Shown here piece by piece: positions 26,846 to 36,423 of a stretch of 64,000 nucleotides of DNA (position 1 is the stretch's first letter; each line of letters starts with the position of its first letter). The notes below the pieces were generated by a model. That model was given only the letters and a program-made list of their open reading frames with translations, did not search any database and was not told where the DNA came from. Origin of the DNA: an uncultured Actinomycetes bacterium (lineage in GTDB: Bacteria; Actinomycetota; Actinomycetes; Mycobacteriales; Nakamurellaceae); NCBI GenBank assembly GCA_937926105.1, contig CALANS010000028.1:241097-305096 (forward strand), in the 5' to 3' direction. The translations under genes and the position numbers were made by a program.

Positions 26846-28314
26846 GCGACGCCGGAGCGGGGCACGCGCGGTCCGCGGCCGTGATCGGCGGCGGGCTGGC
26901 GGGTATCGCGGCTTGCGTGGCACTGTCCGACCGCGGCTGGTCGGTGACGATGCTCGAGTCCCGGCCCCGGCTGGGCGGAGCCGCCTACTCCTTCGACCGC
27001 GGGGGGATGACGGTCGATACCGGCGCGCACGTCGTGCTGCGGTGCTACACGGCCTACCGGATGCTGCTGGCCCGGATGGGTGTGGCCGAGCTGCTGCCGA
27101 TACAACCCCGGCTGTCGATCACCGTGCTGCGCGCCGGGGCGCCGGGGCGCCGGTTGCGCCGCGGGCGAGCCGGCCCCGCCCCGATCCACCTGCTGCCCGC
27201 CCTGGCCGGCTACCGGGAACTGTCGGTGGCACAGCGACTCTCGGCGGTGCGGGCGGCGCTGGCGGTGCGCCGGCTGGATCCGGATGACCCCGAATTGGAT
27301 GCGGTCCCGCTGGCCGACTGGCTGCGCCGACACGGGCAGTCCGATCACGCCATCGACGCCCTGTGGGGGCTGCTGTGCGTGGCGGCGCTGAACATCGACC
27401 CAGCCCGGGCGTCCACCGCGCAGATGGTGCGGGTGCTGCGCACCGGCCTCCTGGACCAGGTCGTCGCCGGTGACATTGGGGTACCCGCGGCGCCGCTGGC
27501 GGCGCTGCACGACCGGCCCGCGCGGGCGCTGCTGGAGAGCCTCGGCGTGCACTGTCGGACCGGATGTCGGGCCGTGAGCATCGAGCGCGTCGGCAGTGAT
27601 CGCCGGGGCTATCGGATCGCCACCCGTGAGGGCGACCTGACCGTCGATGCGGTGGTGTGCGCGGTGCCGCACCGGCAGGCGACCTCCCTGGTGCCCGTCG
27701 GGGCGGCACCCGCCCGATCGGAGTGGCACCGGTTGGGTTCGTCACCAATCGTCAACGCACACCTGCTCCTCGATCGCGCCGTCACCGGCGATGCGCTGGC
27801 CGACACCGGCTTCGCCGCGGTGCTGGACTCGCCGCTGCAGTGGGTCTTCGACCGCACCGCGGCGGCCGGCGCTGCGGGCCAGTACCTGGTCAGCTCGGTG
27901 TCCGCGGCCGACCTGGCCGTCAGCCGCCCGGCAGCGGAACTGCTGGAGCAGGCTCGACGCGAGATCGAGCGGCTCTTCCCGGCGGCCCGGGATGCCCGCC
28001 TGCTGGATGGTTTCGTCACCCGCGAACCGCACGCCACCTTCCGCCAGCAGGCCGGCTCGGCCCGGTTCCGGCCGGCTGCCCGCACCTGCTGGCCGGGCCT
28101 GGCGCTGGCCGGCGCATGGACCGCCACCGGGCTGCCGGACACCCTGGAGGGTGCGGTGCGCAGCGGCCTGCTGGCCGCCGCGGCGCTGGAGGTGGAGATG
28201 GCCGGAGCGCGACACACCGCCCGGAAATCACCTGCCGAATCGGGTGCGCACCTGGAAGGCTGGCCCGGGCGCGCCACCCGGCCGCCGGCACGAGTGGAGG
28301 TGGGGTCGCGATGA
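26842..28314 (+). CDS. hpnE: Squalene-forming FAD oxidoreductase HpnE
   Basis: A 490-residue amine-oxidase/desaturase-family flavoprotein that reduces hydroxysqualene to squalene. FAD-binding VIGGGLAGIAACVALSDRGW is at residues 13-32, followed by ESRPRLGGAAYSF and DTGAHVVLRCYTAYRMLL, as in HpnE. The C-terminal FAD region reads LALAGAWTATGLPDTLEGAVRSGLLAA. A basic, Pro-rich tail of about 35 residues is extra. The GTG start overlaps the hpnD stop by 4 bp; the frame is open upstream but lacks similarity. Its first 18 bases are identical to the start of the 84-bp maf repeat unit. Confidence 0.93.
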   Translation: MSDAGAGHARSAAVIGGGLAGIAACVALSDRGWSVTMLESRPRLGGAAYSFDRGGMTVDTGAHVVLRCYTAYRMLLARMGVAELLPIQPRLSITVLRAGAPGRRLRRGRAGPAPIHLLPALAGYRELSVAQRLSAVRAALAVRRLDPDDPELDAVPLADWLRRHGQSDHAIDALWGLLCVAALNIDPARASTAQMVRVLRTGLLDQVVAGDIGVPAAPLAALHDRPARALLESLGVHCRTGCRAVSIERVGSDRRGYRIATREGDLTVDAVVCAVPHRQATSLVPVGAAPARSEWHRLGSSPIVNAHLLLDRAVTGDALADTGFAAVLDSPLQWVFDRTAAAGAAGQYLVSSVSAADLAVSRPAAELLEQARREIERLFPAARDARLLDGFVTREPHATFRQQAGSARFRPAARTCWPGLALAGAWTATGLPDTLEGAVRSGLLAAAALEVEMAGARHTARKSPAESGAHLEGWPGRATRPPARVEVGSR

Positions 28315-29327
28315 CATCGACCGCGGGTGCGGTGCTGGACGATGCCAGGTCGCGGGTCGAGCCGGCCCTGCGGGCGGCCGTCGCCCGGCTGGACCCGGCC
28401 AACCGGCTGGTCGCCGAGTACCACCTCGGGTTCGCGGACGCCGCGGGTCACCCGGTTGCAGAACCCGGCGGCAAGGGCGTGCGGGGCGCACTGGCGCTGC
28501 TGTCCGCACAGGCGGCCGGCGCCGCTGCCGAGGTGGGCGTGCCCGCCGCCGTGGCGTGCGAGCTGGTGCACAACTTCTCGTTGCTGCACGACGACATCAT
28601 GGATGCCGACACCACCCGCCGGCACCGCGCGACCGCCTGGACCGTATTCGGTACCTCCGCGGCGATCCTGGCCGGCGACGCGATGCTGGGCCTGGCCACC
28701 GAGGTGCTGGCCGAGGCGAGCGGACCGACGGTGCCGTGGGCGGTGCGCTGCTTGTCGGCGGCTACCCGCCGCCTGATCGCCGGCCAGGCGGCGGACCTGC
28801 GCTTCGAGTCCGAGCAGACCGTCGACCTGGCGCAGTGCCAGCAGATGGCGGCGGGCAAGACGGGTGCGCTGCTGGCATGTTCGACCTCGCTCGGAGCGGT
28901 GCTGGCGGACGCCCCCGCGTCGTTGACCATGTCGCTGGCCGACTTCGGGTATCACATCGGCATGGCCTTCCAGCTGGTGGACGACCTGCTGGGTATCTGG
29001 GGGTCGCCGGAGCGGACCGGCAAGCCGGTCGCGTCGGATCTGGCCTCCCGCAAGAAGTCGCTGCCGGTGGTGGCCGCGCTCGCGGCGGGCGGGCCGGACG
29101 CGGACCGGCTGGCCGAGTTGTATGCGCGGGGCGGATCGCTGTCGGAGCGGGAGCTGTCGTCGGCGGCCGAGGCCGTCGAAGCGGCCGGTGGACGGGCCTG
29201 GGCCACGGCGGAGGCGGACCGGGAGACGGCCGCGGCGCTGGCCATCCTGGCGGACCTTCCGATGGCCGAGGACGTGCGGGCCGGTCTGCAGGCGGTGACG
29301 AAGATGCTGTGCGGAAGGGACCACTGA
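28311..29327 (+). CDS. Polyprenyl (farnesyl/geranylgeranyl) diphosphate synthase
   Basis: A 338-residue trans-prenyltransferase that probably makes farnesyl diphosphate for squalene. GGKGVRGAL near 54 binds diphosphate, LLHDDIMDADTTRRHRATAW near 91-110 is the first Asp-rich motif with the basic follow-up, and FQLVDDLLGIWGSPERTGKP near 220 is the second. Residues before the first Asp motif (HNFSL) do not show the bulky aromatic pair that shortens products, so chain length cannot be fixed by eye. The ATG overlaps the hpnE stop by 4 bp, and shc starts 3 bp after its stop. Confidence 0.9.
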   Translation: MTSTAGAVLDDARSRVEPALRAAVARLDPANRLVAEYHLGFADAAGHPVAEPGGKGVRGALALLSAQAAGAAAEVGVPAAVACELVHNFSLLHDDIMDADTTRRHRATAWTVFGTSAAILAGDAMLGLATEVLAEASGPTVPWAVRCLSAATRRLIAGQAADLRFESEQTVDLAQCQQMAAGKTGALLACSTSLGAVLADAPASLTMSLADFGYHIGMAFQLVDDLLGIWGSPERTGKPVASDLASRKKSLPVVAALAAGGPDADRLAELYARGGSLSERELSSAAEAVEAAGGRAWATAEADRETAAALAILADLPMAEDVRAGLQAVTKMLCGRDH

Positions 29328-29329
29328 CG

Positions 29330-31273
29330 GTGACGGATCTGGCCACATCCCCGGTGAGCCGCGATGGGTTCGCGGCGGGTGCGGGCGCGCCGGCCGCTAC
29401 CCGCGGAGCGGACACCCTGAACCGGGCGGTGGCCTACCTGGAGGGTCTGCAGCATCGGAACGGTCACTGGCGCGCGGTGCTGCAGACCAACGTGACGATG
29501 GATGCCGAGGATCTGCTGATGCGGCAGTTCCTGGGCGTCCGGACGGCCGAGCAGACCGAGCAGTCCGCCAGATGGATCCGCAGCCAGCAGCGCGCCGACG
29601 GTTCGTGGGCGAACTTCCATGGCGGCCCGGCCGATCCGTCCACCACGGCCGAGGCCTACCTCGCCCTCAAGCTGGCCGGTGACGACGTCGATGCGCCACA
29701 TATGGCGGCGGCACGTGGGGTGGTGCTGGCGGCCGGCGGGCTCGGCGGCACTCGGGTCTTCACCCGGATGTGGTTGGCGCTGTTCGGATTGTGGGATTGG
29801 CGGGAGGTGCCCGCGCTGCCGCCGGAGATCGTCTTTCTGCCGAAATGGTTCCCCCTGAACCTGTACGACTTCGGCTGCTGGGCAAGGCAGACCATCGCGC
29901 CACTGACGATTCTCTCTGCGCTACAACCAGTTCGTGACCTGGGCATCGGCGTGGATGAATTGCGGTTGGCCACCTCGCCGCCGCGTCGCGTACCGGGCTC
30001 ACGGGCCTGGGCCGCCACCTTCCGCGGACTCGATCGAGTGTTGCACGGTTACCAACGCCTGCCGGTCAAGCCGTTGCGGCGCACCGCCATCGGCCGGGTC
30101 GCCGAGTGGATCATCGCGCGCCAGGAGGCGGACGGGTCGTGGGGCGGTATCCAGCCGCCCTGGGTGTACTCACTGATGGCGCTGTCGGTACTGGGCTACG
30201 CGAACGACCATCCCGTGATGGCACAGGGGCTTGCGGGCTGGGAGCGGTTCACCGTGCTCGAGGACTCGCCGGACGGACCGGTGCGGTGGATCGAGGCGTG
30301 CCAGTCCCCGGTGTGGGATACCGCCCTGGCCACTGTGGCGCTGGCGGATGCCGGACGCTCCGGGGCCCCCGTGGTCCGTGCGGCGGTGCCGTGGCTGCTG
30401 GATGAGGAGATCCGGGTGTCGGGGGACTGGGCGGTGCGTCGCCCCGGCCTGGCACCGGGGGGTTGGGCGTTCGAGTACGACAACGACGGCTACCCCGACA
30501 TCGACGACACGGCCGAGGTGATCCTGGCGCTGCGCAAGAGCTGCGGGCATCGCGACGACCGGGTCAACGCGGCGATCCGGCGCGGGGTGACGTGGATCAT
30601 CGGGATGCAGTCCTCCGATGGTGGATGGGGCGCATTTGACGCCGACAACACCCGAGAGCTGGCCTACCAGCTGCCGTTTTGCGACTTCGGTGCCGTGATA
30701 GACCCCCCCAGTGCCGATGTCACCGCACATGTGGTGGAGATGCTGGCGGTGGAGGGGCTGTCGGACTCCGAGGCTTGCCGGCGCGGCGTGCGGTGGCTGC
30801 TGGCGGCGCAGGAGGCGGACGGCTCCTGGTTTGGCAGGTGGGGCGCCAACTACCTGTACGGCACCGGCGCCGCGGTGCCGGCGTTGGTCGAGGCGGGGAT
30901 CGATCCGTCCGACCCGGTGATCCGGCGCGCCGTGGGCTTTGTGAGCCGGGCCCAGCACGACGACGGCGGGTGGGGTGAGGATCTGCGCAGCTATGACGAC
31001 CCGGCCTGGTCCGGGCGGGGCGCGTCGACGGCGTCGCAAACCGCCTGGGCGTTGCTGGCCCTGCACGCTGCCGGCCAGGTGGGGTCGTCGACGGTCCGCC
31101 GGGGGATCGACTACCTAACCGACACCCAGCGGCCGGACGGCGGATGGGACGAACCGCAGTTCACCGGGACCGGGTTCCCGGGCGACTTCTACATCAATTA
31201 CCACCTGTACCGGCTGGTATTTCCGATCAGCGCGCTGGGCAGGTGCCTACAGCAAGCGGGAGGACCGATATGA
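29330..31273 (+). CDS. shc: Squalene-hopene cyclase
   Basis: A 647-residue cyclase that folds squalene into hopene/hopanol on the membrane surface. The catalytic acid motif is PDIDDTAE, with Asp390 and Asp392-393. Several QW repeats are visible, such as [60 protein letters not shown] and [14 protein letters not shown]. The C-terminal [23 protein letters not shown] is the class signature. Length is the usual 630-660. The GTG at 29330 starts 3 bp after the synthase stop. Its stop overlaps the next ATG by 4 bp (ATGA). It is the key enzyme of the cluster. Confidence 0.97.
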   Translation: MTDLATSPVSRDGFAAGAGAPAATRGADTLNRAVAYLEGLQHRNGHWRAVLQTNVTMDAEDLLMRQFLGVRTAEQTEQSARWIRSQQRADGSWANFHGGPADPSTTAEAYLALKLAGDDVDAPHMAAARGVVLAAGGLGGTRVFTRMWLALFGLWDWREVPALPPEIVFLPKWFPLNLYDFGCWARQTIAPLTILSALQPVRDLGIGVDELRLATSPPRRVPGSRAWAATFRGLDRVLHGYQRLPVKPLRRTAIGRVAEWIIARQEADGSWGGIQPPWVYSLMALSVLGYANDHPVMAQGLAGWERFTVLEDSPDGPVRWIEACQSPVWDTALATVALADAGRSGAPVVRAAVPWLLDEEIRVSGDWAVRRPGLAPGGWAFEYDNDGYPDIDDTAEVILALRKSCGHRDDRVNAAIRRGVTWIIGMQSSDGGWGAFDADNTRELAYQLPFCDFGAVIDPPSADVTAHVVEMLAVEGLSDSEACRRGVRWLLAAQEADGSWFGRWGANYLYGTGAAVPALVEAGIDPSDPVIRRAVGFVSRAQHDDGGWGEDLRSYDDPAWSGRGASTASQTAWALLALHAAGQVGSSTVRRGIDYLTDTQRPDGGWDEPQFTGTGFPGDFYINYHLYRLVFPISALGRCLQQAGGPI

Positions 31274-32772
31274 CGGCGATCTTCTGCGCTCCGCTGAAGT
31301 GGGAGGCGGATGCACTGCGGCGGGGCCTGCCGCCCGGGCTGACCGATCGGGTGCTGCGCACCGGAAGTGGGCCCGCTCGCGCCGGGCGGGCGGCGGGTGG
31401 CGCCGCCGTCACCTCCGCCGATGCCGTACTGGTGGCGGGCATCGCCGGCGGTCTGGATCCGTCCCTACGACCCGGCGACGTGGTCGTCGCGGACCGGGTA
31501 GTGGCGCCGGACGGCTCGGAGCGTGCCTGCCCGTCGGCGAGGCTGTTGGCCGGTCGGCTGCGGGCCGACGGCATCGGGGTCCGCGTGGGTGCGATCGCCA
31601 CCTCAGATCGGGTGGTTTCCGGTGCCCGGCGGGCGGCACTGGCACGCTCCGGGGCGGTGGCGGTCGACATGGAATCGGCCTATCTGCTGGATGCCGACCG
31701 CCCCGGGGCCGTGGTTCGGGTGGTGGCCGATCCCGCCGACGGCCGGCTGCTGGCCCCGGCGACGCTGCGCCGGGTGCGGCAGGCCGTCGCGGCGTTGACC
31801 CCCGTCGCGCCGGCCGTGGCGGACTGGGCGGCCGCCGTGGGGCCGCGTACCGTGCTGCTGGCCGAACCGCGGTCGTTCTGCGCCGGCGTGGAACGCGCCA
31901 TTGAGGTGGTCGAGCAGGCCCTCGCGCAGCGTGGCGCGCCGGTGTATGTGCGCAAGCAGATCGTGCACAACGAGCACGTCGTGGGTGACCTTGCTACGCG
32001 TGGTGCGGTGTTCGTGGACGAATTGGACGACGTGCCCGCCGGGGCCACGGTGGTGTTTTCCGCGCACGGCGTCTCACCCGCCGTGCGCGAGCGGGCCCAG
32101 ACTCGCGAGCTGGACGTGATCGACGCGACCTGCCCGCTGGTGACCAAGGTGCATTCCGAGGTGCGCCGGTTTGCCGACCGCGGTGACACCATCGTGTTCA
32201 TCGGGCACCAGGGCCATGAGGAGACCGAGGGCACCATGGGGGAGCGCCCCGATTCCACCGTACTGGTGCAGGATCTGGCCGACGCCGAGTCGGTGCAGAT
32301 TCCCGACCCGCAGCGCTGCTCGTACCTGGTGCAGACCACGCTGTCGGCGTACGAGGTGGCCGAGGTCGTGCAGGTGCTGCGCCGCCGGTTCCCGGCGATC
32401 AAGGGCCCGGCCACCGACGATATCTGCTACGCGACCACCAATCGGCAGGATGCGCTGCGGGATGTGGCGGGGGCCGCCGACCTGGTGCTCGTGGTCGGGT
32501 CGCAGAATTCGTCCAACAGCCGTCGGCTGGTGGAGACAGCGCAGCGATTCGGCGCGGCCTCGTACCTGGTCGACGATGTCGACGATGTCGACCTGCGGTG
32601 GCTGGCGGGGGCGTCGACGGTGGGCATCACCGCCGGCGCGTCCGCTCCCGCCGCGCTGGTGGACGATGTGGTGGCCGGCATCGGCGGGTTGGGACCGATC
32701 CAGGTCCACACCCGGCGGCTGGTCACCGAGAACGTGCATTTCACGCTACCGAAGGAGGTGCGAGGCGCATGA
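31270..32772 (+). CDS. Fused HpnG-like nucleosidase and IspH (HMBPP reductase)
   Basis: A 500-residue fusion of two enzymes. Residues 1 to about 190 are an HpnG-like phosphorylase/nucleosidase ([27 protein letters not shown]), the type that removes adenine from adenosylhopane. Residues about 193-500 form a full IspH, the [4Fe-4S] enzyme making IPP and DMAPP from HMBPP. Its three cluster cysteines are Cys204 (PRSFCAGV), Cys288 (DATCPLVTK) and Cys386 ([10 protein letters not shown]), with [10 protein letters not shown] and [10 protein letters not shown] also present. No stop or frameshift separates the parts. In Streptomyces a separate short nucleosidase is found in this place, sometimes named as a reductase, perhaps because of such fusions. 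The ATG overlaps the shc stop. The activities act at opposite ends of hopanoid synthesis. Confidence 0.93.
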   Translation: MTAIFCAPLKWEADALRRGLPPGLTDRVLRTGSGPARAGRAAGGAAVTSADAVLVAGIAGGLDPSLRPGDVVVADRVVAPDGSERACPSARLLAGRLRADGIGVRVGAIATSDRVVSGARRAALARSGAVAVDMESAYLLDADRPGAVVRVVADPADGRLLAPATLRRVRQAVAALTPVAPAVADWAAAVGPRTVLLAEPRSFCAGVERAIEVVEQALAQRGAPVYVRKQIVHNEHVVGDLATRGAVFVDELDDVPAGATVVFSAHGVSPAVRERAQTRELDVIDATCPLVTKVHSEVRRFADRGDTIVFIGHQGHEETEGTMGERPDSTVLVQDLADAESVQIPDPQRCSYLVQTTLSAYEVAEVVQVLRRRFPAIKGPATDDICYATTNRQDALRDVAGAADLVLVVGSQNSSNSRRLVETAQRFGAASYLVDDVDDVDLRWLAGASTVGITAGASAPAALVDDVVAGIGGLGPIQVHTRRLVTENVHFTLPKEVRGA

Positions 32773-33779
32773 GTATGCCATTGCGGCAGTCCCTGCGCGT
32801 GGCCCGCTATCTGGCGGGCAAGAAGCTCAAGGGCGAGAAGAAGTTCCCGCTGTTGGTGGAGCTGGAGCCGCTGTTCGCGTGCAACCTGGCATGTGTTGGG
32901 TGCGGCAAGATCCAGCACCCGGCCGACGAACTGCGCCGGCGCATGCCGGTGCAGCAGGCGCTGGACGCCATGGAGGAGTGCGGCGCCCCGATGGTGTCGA
33001 TTGCGGGGGGCGAGCCGCTGATGCACCCGCAGATCGACCAGCTGGTCAACGAGCTGGTGCGGCGCAAGAAGTATGTGTTCCTGTGCACCAACGCGCTGCT
33101 GGTGCGCAAGTGGTGGGACCGGTTCGACTTCAAGCCGTCCCGGTACTTCGCGTTCACCGTGCACATCGACGGACTGCGTGAGGTGCACGACCGGTCGGTG
33201 GATCGCGAAGGCGTGTTCGACGAGGCGGTGGAGGCGATCCGGTGGCTCAAGAACAAGGGGTTCCGGGTGACCACCAACTCCACGTTCTTCACCACCGACA
33301 GCCCGCAGAACGTGATCGACGTGTTGGACTATCTCAACGACGAGTTGAAGGTCGACGAGATGATGATCTCTCCGGCCTACGCGTACGAGAAGGCGCCGGA
33401 CCAGGAGCACTTCCTCGGCGTCACCCAGACGCACGAACTGTTCAAGAAGGCCTTCTCCGGCGGGAACCGCAAGCGGTGGCGGCTGAATCATTCCCCGCTG
33501 TTCCTGGACTTCCTGGAGGGCAAAGTCGATTTCGACTGCACCGCGTGGGGGATCCCCAGCTATTCGCTGTATGGCTGGCAGCGGCCCTGCTACCTGATGG
33601 CTGACGGTTACGTCAAGACGTACAAGGAGCTCATCGAGACCACCGACTGGGACGCCTACGGGCGCGGGCGGGATCCCCGGTGCGCGAACTGCATGGCGCA
33701 CTGCGGGTACGAGCCCAGTGCCGTGATCGCGACGCTCGGCTCGCTGAAGCAGACCCTGCGCGCGGCCCGCGGCGCCTGA
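32769..33779 (+). CDS. hpnH: Adenosylhopane synthase HpnH (radical SAM)
   Basis: A 336-residue radical SAM enzyme that adds the adenosyl group to diploptene, the first step of bacteriohopanepolyol side chains. The [4Fe-4S] motif is CNLACVGC at Cys38, Cys42 and Cys45. [16 protein letters not shown] is the SAM-binding GGE segment and CTNALL follows. The C-terminal extension with [17 protein letters not shown] and [17 protein letters not shown] fits HpnH. The ATG overlaps the stop of the fused nucleosidase-IspH gene by 4 bp. It is the last gene of the operon. No glycosyltransferase or aminotransferase for further side-chain decoration is present in this window. Confidence 0.95.
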   Translation: MSMPLRQSLRVARYLAGKKLKGEKKFPLLVELEPLFACNLACVGCGKIQHPADELRRRMPVQQALDAMEECGAPMVSIAGGEPLMHPQIDQLVNELVRRKKYVFLCTNALLVRKWWDRFDFKPSRYFAFTVHIDGLREVHDRSVDREGVFDEAVEAIRWLKNKGFRVTTNSTFFTTDSPQNVIDVLDYLNDELKVDEMMISPAYAYEKAPDQEHFLGVTQTHELFKKAFSGGNRKRWRLNHSPLFLDFLEGKVDFDCTAWGIPSYSLYGWQRPCYLMADGYVKTYKELIETTDWDAYGRGRDPRCANCMAHCGYEPSAVIATLGSLKQTLRAARGA

Positions 33780-33865
33780 CGGCGTGGGGGCCGGCGCGCC
33801 GGGTGCACGGGGAGCGGCCGGAGGTCTCGGGCAGGGCAGGGGTTGTCGGGAGGTCGGCGTGCCGA

Positions 33866-35317
33866 TCAGACGCCGACCGCGGACGGCCCCCGCCGAGCGA
33901 CGAAGTGTCCGCTGCCCGGCTCGCCCAGGTAGCTGCCATCCGCCACGATGACCTTGCCGTGGGAAATTGTCACGCGAGGCCATCCGGTGACGGAGCGGCC
34001 GGCATAGGACTCGACGTCGGAACGTGAATGCAAGGTGGAGCCGTCGACGGTGACGTTGGCGCGTGGGTCAATGATGACCACGTCGGCATCGCTACCGACC
34101 GCGATCGCGCCCTTGCGCGGCCACATGCCGAAAACCCTGGCAGGACGGGTGGAGGTCAGGTCGACGAACCTTTCCAGGGAGAGCCGCCCCGCGCCAACCC
34201 CCTCGCTGAACAACATTCCAATGCTGGTCTCCACGTTCGCGAATCCACCGGGGACCTGGCCGAAGTTCTGGCCCGCCCGCAGCTTTTCCGTGGCCATCCA
34301 ACTGGTGTGATCGGTCGCGTAGGTGTCGATTGTCCCGTCTGCAGCGCCACTCCACAGCGCCTGCTGGTCCAGGGTGGATCGAATGGGTGGCCAGCAGGCG
34401 GCGAACTTTGCCCGGTCATCGCCGGCTGCGTATACGGAATCGTCGAGAAACAGGTAAGCGGGCCGTGTTTCGGCGTAAACGGTGAGCCCATGACTCCGCG
34501 CGTCGACGATGGCGCGCAAACCGGCGGCGCTGGAGACGTGCACGAAGTACAGAGGAGTTCGGTACAGCTCCGCATAGGCCGTGACCCGACGGATCGCTGC
34601 CTCTTCGACCAGCGAAGGCCGGCTGCTCGGCAACCACTGGATGCCGCTTCTGCCGCTGGCCAATAGGTCCTCGGTGAGTGCGGCAATCATCGCTCCGTCT
34701 TCGGCATGCACGTTGACCAGCACACCGTGCCGGGATGCCTGCCTGAGCACCGCGAGAATCGCCTCGTCCCCGATGCGAAAGTCGTCGACGGCAGTGAAAA
34801 TCTTGACGCTCGGGCATCCCAGCGCGACCAGGTCGCCCATCTGCCGGCCGAACTCGTCGATCGACGGATCGGTGACGATGAGGTGGAAGCCGTAGTCGAT
34901 CGCCGACGACTGGGCAGCCAGCGCTCGATCCTGCTCGAGTGCTTCCGCCAGCGGTTGGCCCGACCGCTGGATGGCATAGTTCACGATGGTGGTGATGCCG
35001 CCGAAGGCCGCCGACAGGGTGCCGCTGTGGAAGTCATCGGCCGTGGTCGCATCGCCGACCCGGTTCGCGAAGTGGGTATGGACGTCGATCCCACCCGGTA
35101 TCACGATCTGGTCGGAGGCGTCGATCTCGACCGTCCCGGTGCCCGCCAGATGCCGCGCCACGGCAGCGATCCTGCCATCTGAGATGCCCACGTCAGCGAT
35201 CGTGGTGGTCGTTGGGCCGGCGGTGTCCGGCCTTGACGGAGTGGATCCATCGCCGGTCGACACCACGAGGCCGTCTCGGATCACCAGGTCGAAGCGCGCC
35301 CGCTGCGGTGCCGTCAT
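33866..35317 (-). CDS. Dihydropyrimidinase/D-hydantoinase-like hydrolase
   Basis: A 483-residue cyclic amidohydrolase of the dihydropyrimidinase family, which opens hydantoin or dihydropyrimidine rings with two metals. GGIDVHTHF near residue 75 holds the two metal histidines. SVKIFTAVDD near 169 has the Lys that is carboxylated. VHAEDGAM near 202 and FVHVSSAAG near 255 give the other metal histidines, and ATDHTSW near 330 gives the metal Asp. The C-terminal KGAIAVGSDADVVIIDP is typical. It begins 2 bp after the permease stop, in one operon with a FadR-type regulator and a sugar-type ABC importer. The ring substrate is inferred only from the family. Confidence 0.88.
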   Translation of the reverse strand: MTAPQRARFDLVIRDGLVVSTGDGSTPSRPDTAGPTTTTIADVGISDGRIAAVARHLAGTGTVEIDASDQIVIPGGIDVHTHFANRVGDATTADDFHSGTLSAAFGGITTIVNYAIQRSGQPLAEALEQDRALAAQSSAIDYGFHLIVTDPSIDEFGRQMGDLVALGCPSVKIFTAVDDFRIGDEAILAVLRQASRHGVLVNVHAEDGAMIAALTEDLLASGRSGIQWLPSSRPSLVEEAAIRRVTAYAELYRTPLYFVHVSSAAGLRAIVDARSHGLTVYAETRPAYLFLDDSVYAAGDDRAKFAACWPPIRSTLDQQALWSGAADGTIDTYATDHTSWMATEKLRAGQNFGQVPGGFANVETSIGMLFSEGVGAGRLSLERFVDLTSTRPARVFGMWPRKGAIAVGSDADVVIIDPRANVTVDGSTLHSRSDVESYAGRSVTGWPRVTISHGKVIVADGSYLGEPGSGHFVARRGPSAVGV

Positions 35318-35319
35318 TT

Positions 35320-36423
35320 CTAGCTGTTCCCTCCGGTTTCAAGAGCCTGCCGCCCGCGCACGATCTGGGAGAACGCGACGGCTATCACCAGCGCACCCCC
35401 GTAGAACAGAGGCTGGATCCAGCTGGCTAGACCGAGCAATTGTAGACCCGCAATGCCGGTGCCCAGGAAGTAGATCGCCACGAAACATCCCCACGGATTG
35501 AACCTGCCCGGCGTTATGGTCGTGGCGCCCAGGAATGCCGCTGCGAACGCCGGCAGCAGGTAGGTCGGGCCCGCCGACGGGTCGGCACCGTCGAGATTGC
35601 CGGCAAGCACAATCCCGGCTATCGACGACACGACGCCGGCGGCAACGAACGAGCCGGTGCGGATCCTTGAGACCCGGATTCCGCTGAGCCGTGCCACCGT
35701 GCGGCTGCGCCCTGCGAACAGCAGCCGGCTGCCGGTCGGGGTATAGGCGAGCACATACCAGAGCACTCCGCATGCGACGACCCCGTACCAGAATTCCAGT
35801 GGTATTCCCAGGAAGTGTCCCGCTGCCACTGCGTCCACCAGGGAGTAGTCGACACCTGTCACCACCGCGGAACCGCTGATCCATTGGGTGATCCCGCTCG
35901 CGAAAGTCCCGGTGCCGAGCGTGACGATCAGCGAATCGATGCCGAAGGTGATCGTCATGGCTGCGTTGATCAGCCCCAGCAGCGCCCCGACGACCAGTAC
36001 GACGGCCATGGCAGGCAGCAGCGGCCAGTGATGATGCACGTTGAGCACGGCAAGCACCATCGCCGATAGTCCCATGTTGTAGGCCACCGACAGGTCGTAA
36101 TCACCGGCGACGAGCGGGATCAGCAGCGCCAAGGATAGGAACAGGACCAACGACTGGGAGCCCAGGATTGCTGAGATATTGCCCAGCGTGGGGAAGGTCG
36201 ACGGCATGGCCACCGAAAAGCCCACGATCAGAATCAACCAGACGAGGGGCAGGGCCAACTGCTCCAGCCTGCTGGCCATGGGGCGGGAGGGCCCCGGACC
36301 GCCCACCAGCGTCGTGGGGTTGCGCCACTTGGACAGCGGGCGGGTCTTCACCGGGGCCGTTCCATGTTCATCGCCGTGCGTCGCCTTCGGATTGACGTGA
36401 GGGTTTGTCGGTGGAGAGGTCAT
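35320..36423 (-). CDS. ABC transporter permease (RbsC/sugar type)
   Basis: A 367-residue integral membrane protein of the BPD_transp_2 family used by ribose-type and nucleoside importers. About ten hydrophobic segments are visible, beginning LALPLVWLILIVGFSVAMP. Conserved features include FLSLALLIPLVAGDYDLSVAYNMGLSAMV and TITFGIDSLIVTLGTGTFASGITQWISG. The N-terminal 50 residues are polar. The ATG at 36423 overlaps the stop of the ATPase gene (ATGA). The next gene, a hydantoinase-like hydrolase, starts 2 bp downstream. The substrate probably is a nucleobase-like or hydantoin-like compound, inferred from the neighbour. Confidence 0.88.
   Translation of the reverse strand: MTSPPTNPHVNPKATHGDEHGTAPVKTRPLSKWRNPTTLVGGPGPSRPMASRLEQLALPLVWLILIVGFSVAMPSTFPTLGNISAILGSQSLVLFLSLALLIPLVAGDYDLSVAYNMGLSAMVLAVLNVHHHWPLLPAMAVVLVVGALLGLINAAMTITFGIDSLIVTLGTGTFASGITQWISGSAVVTGVDYSLVDAVAAGHFLGIPLEFWYGVVACGVLWYVLAYTPTGSRLLFAGRSRTVARLSGIRVSRIRTGSFVAAGVVSSIAGIVLAGNLDGADPSAGPTYLLPAFAAAFLGATTITPGRFNPWGCFVAIYFLGTGIAGLQLLGLASWIQPLFYGGALVIAVAFSQIVRGRQALETGGNS

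Noticed and set aside
32769..33779. HpnH as a cobalamin-binding B12 radical SAM enzyme
   Set aside because: No B12-binding motif (DxHxxG) is present; the CX3CX2C and C-terminal pattern match HpnH.
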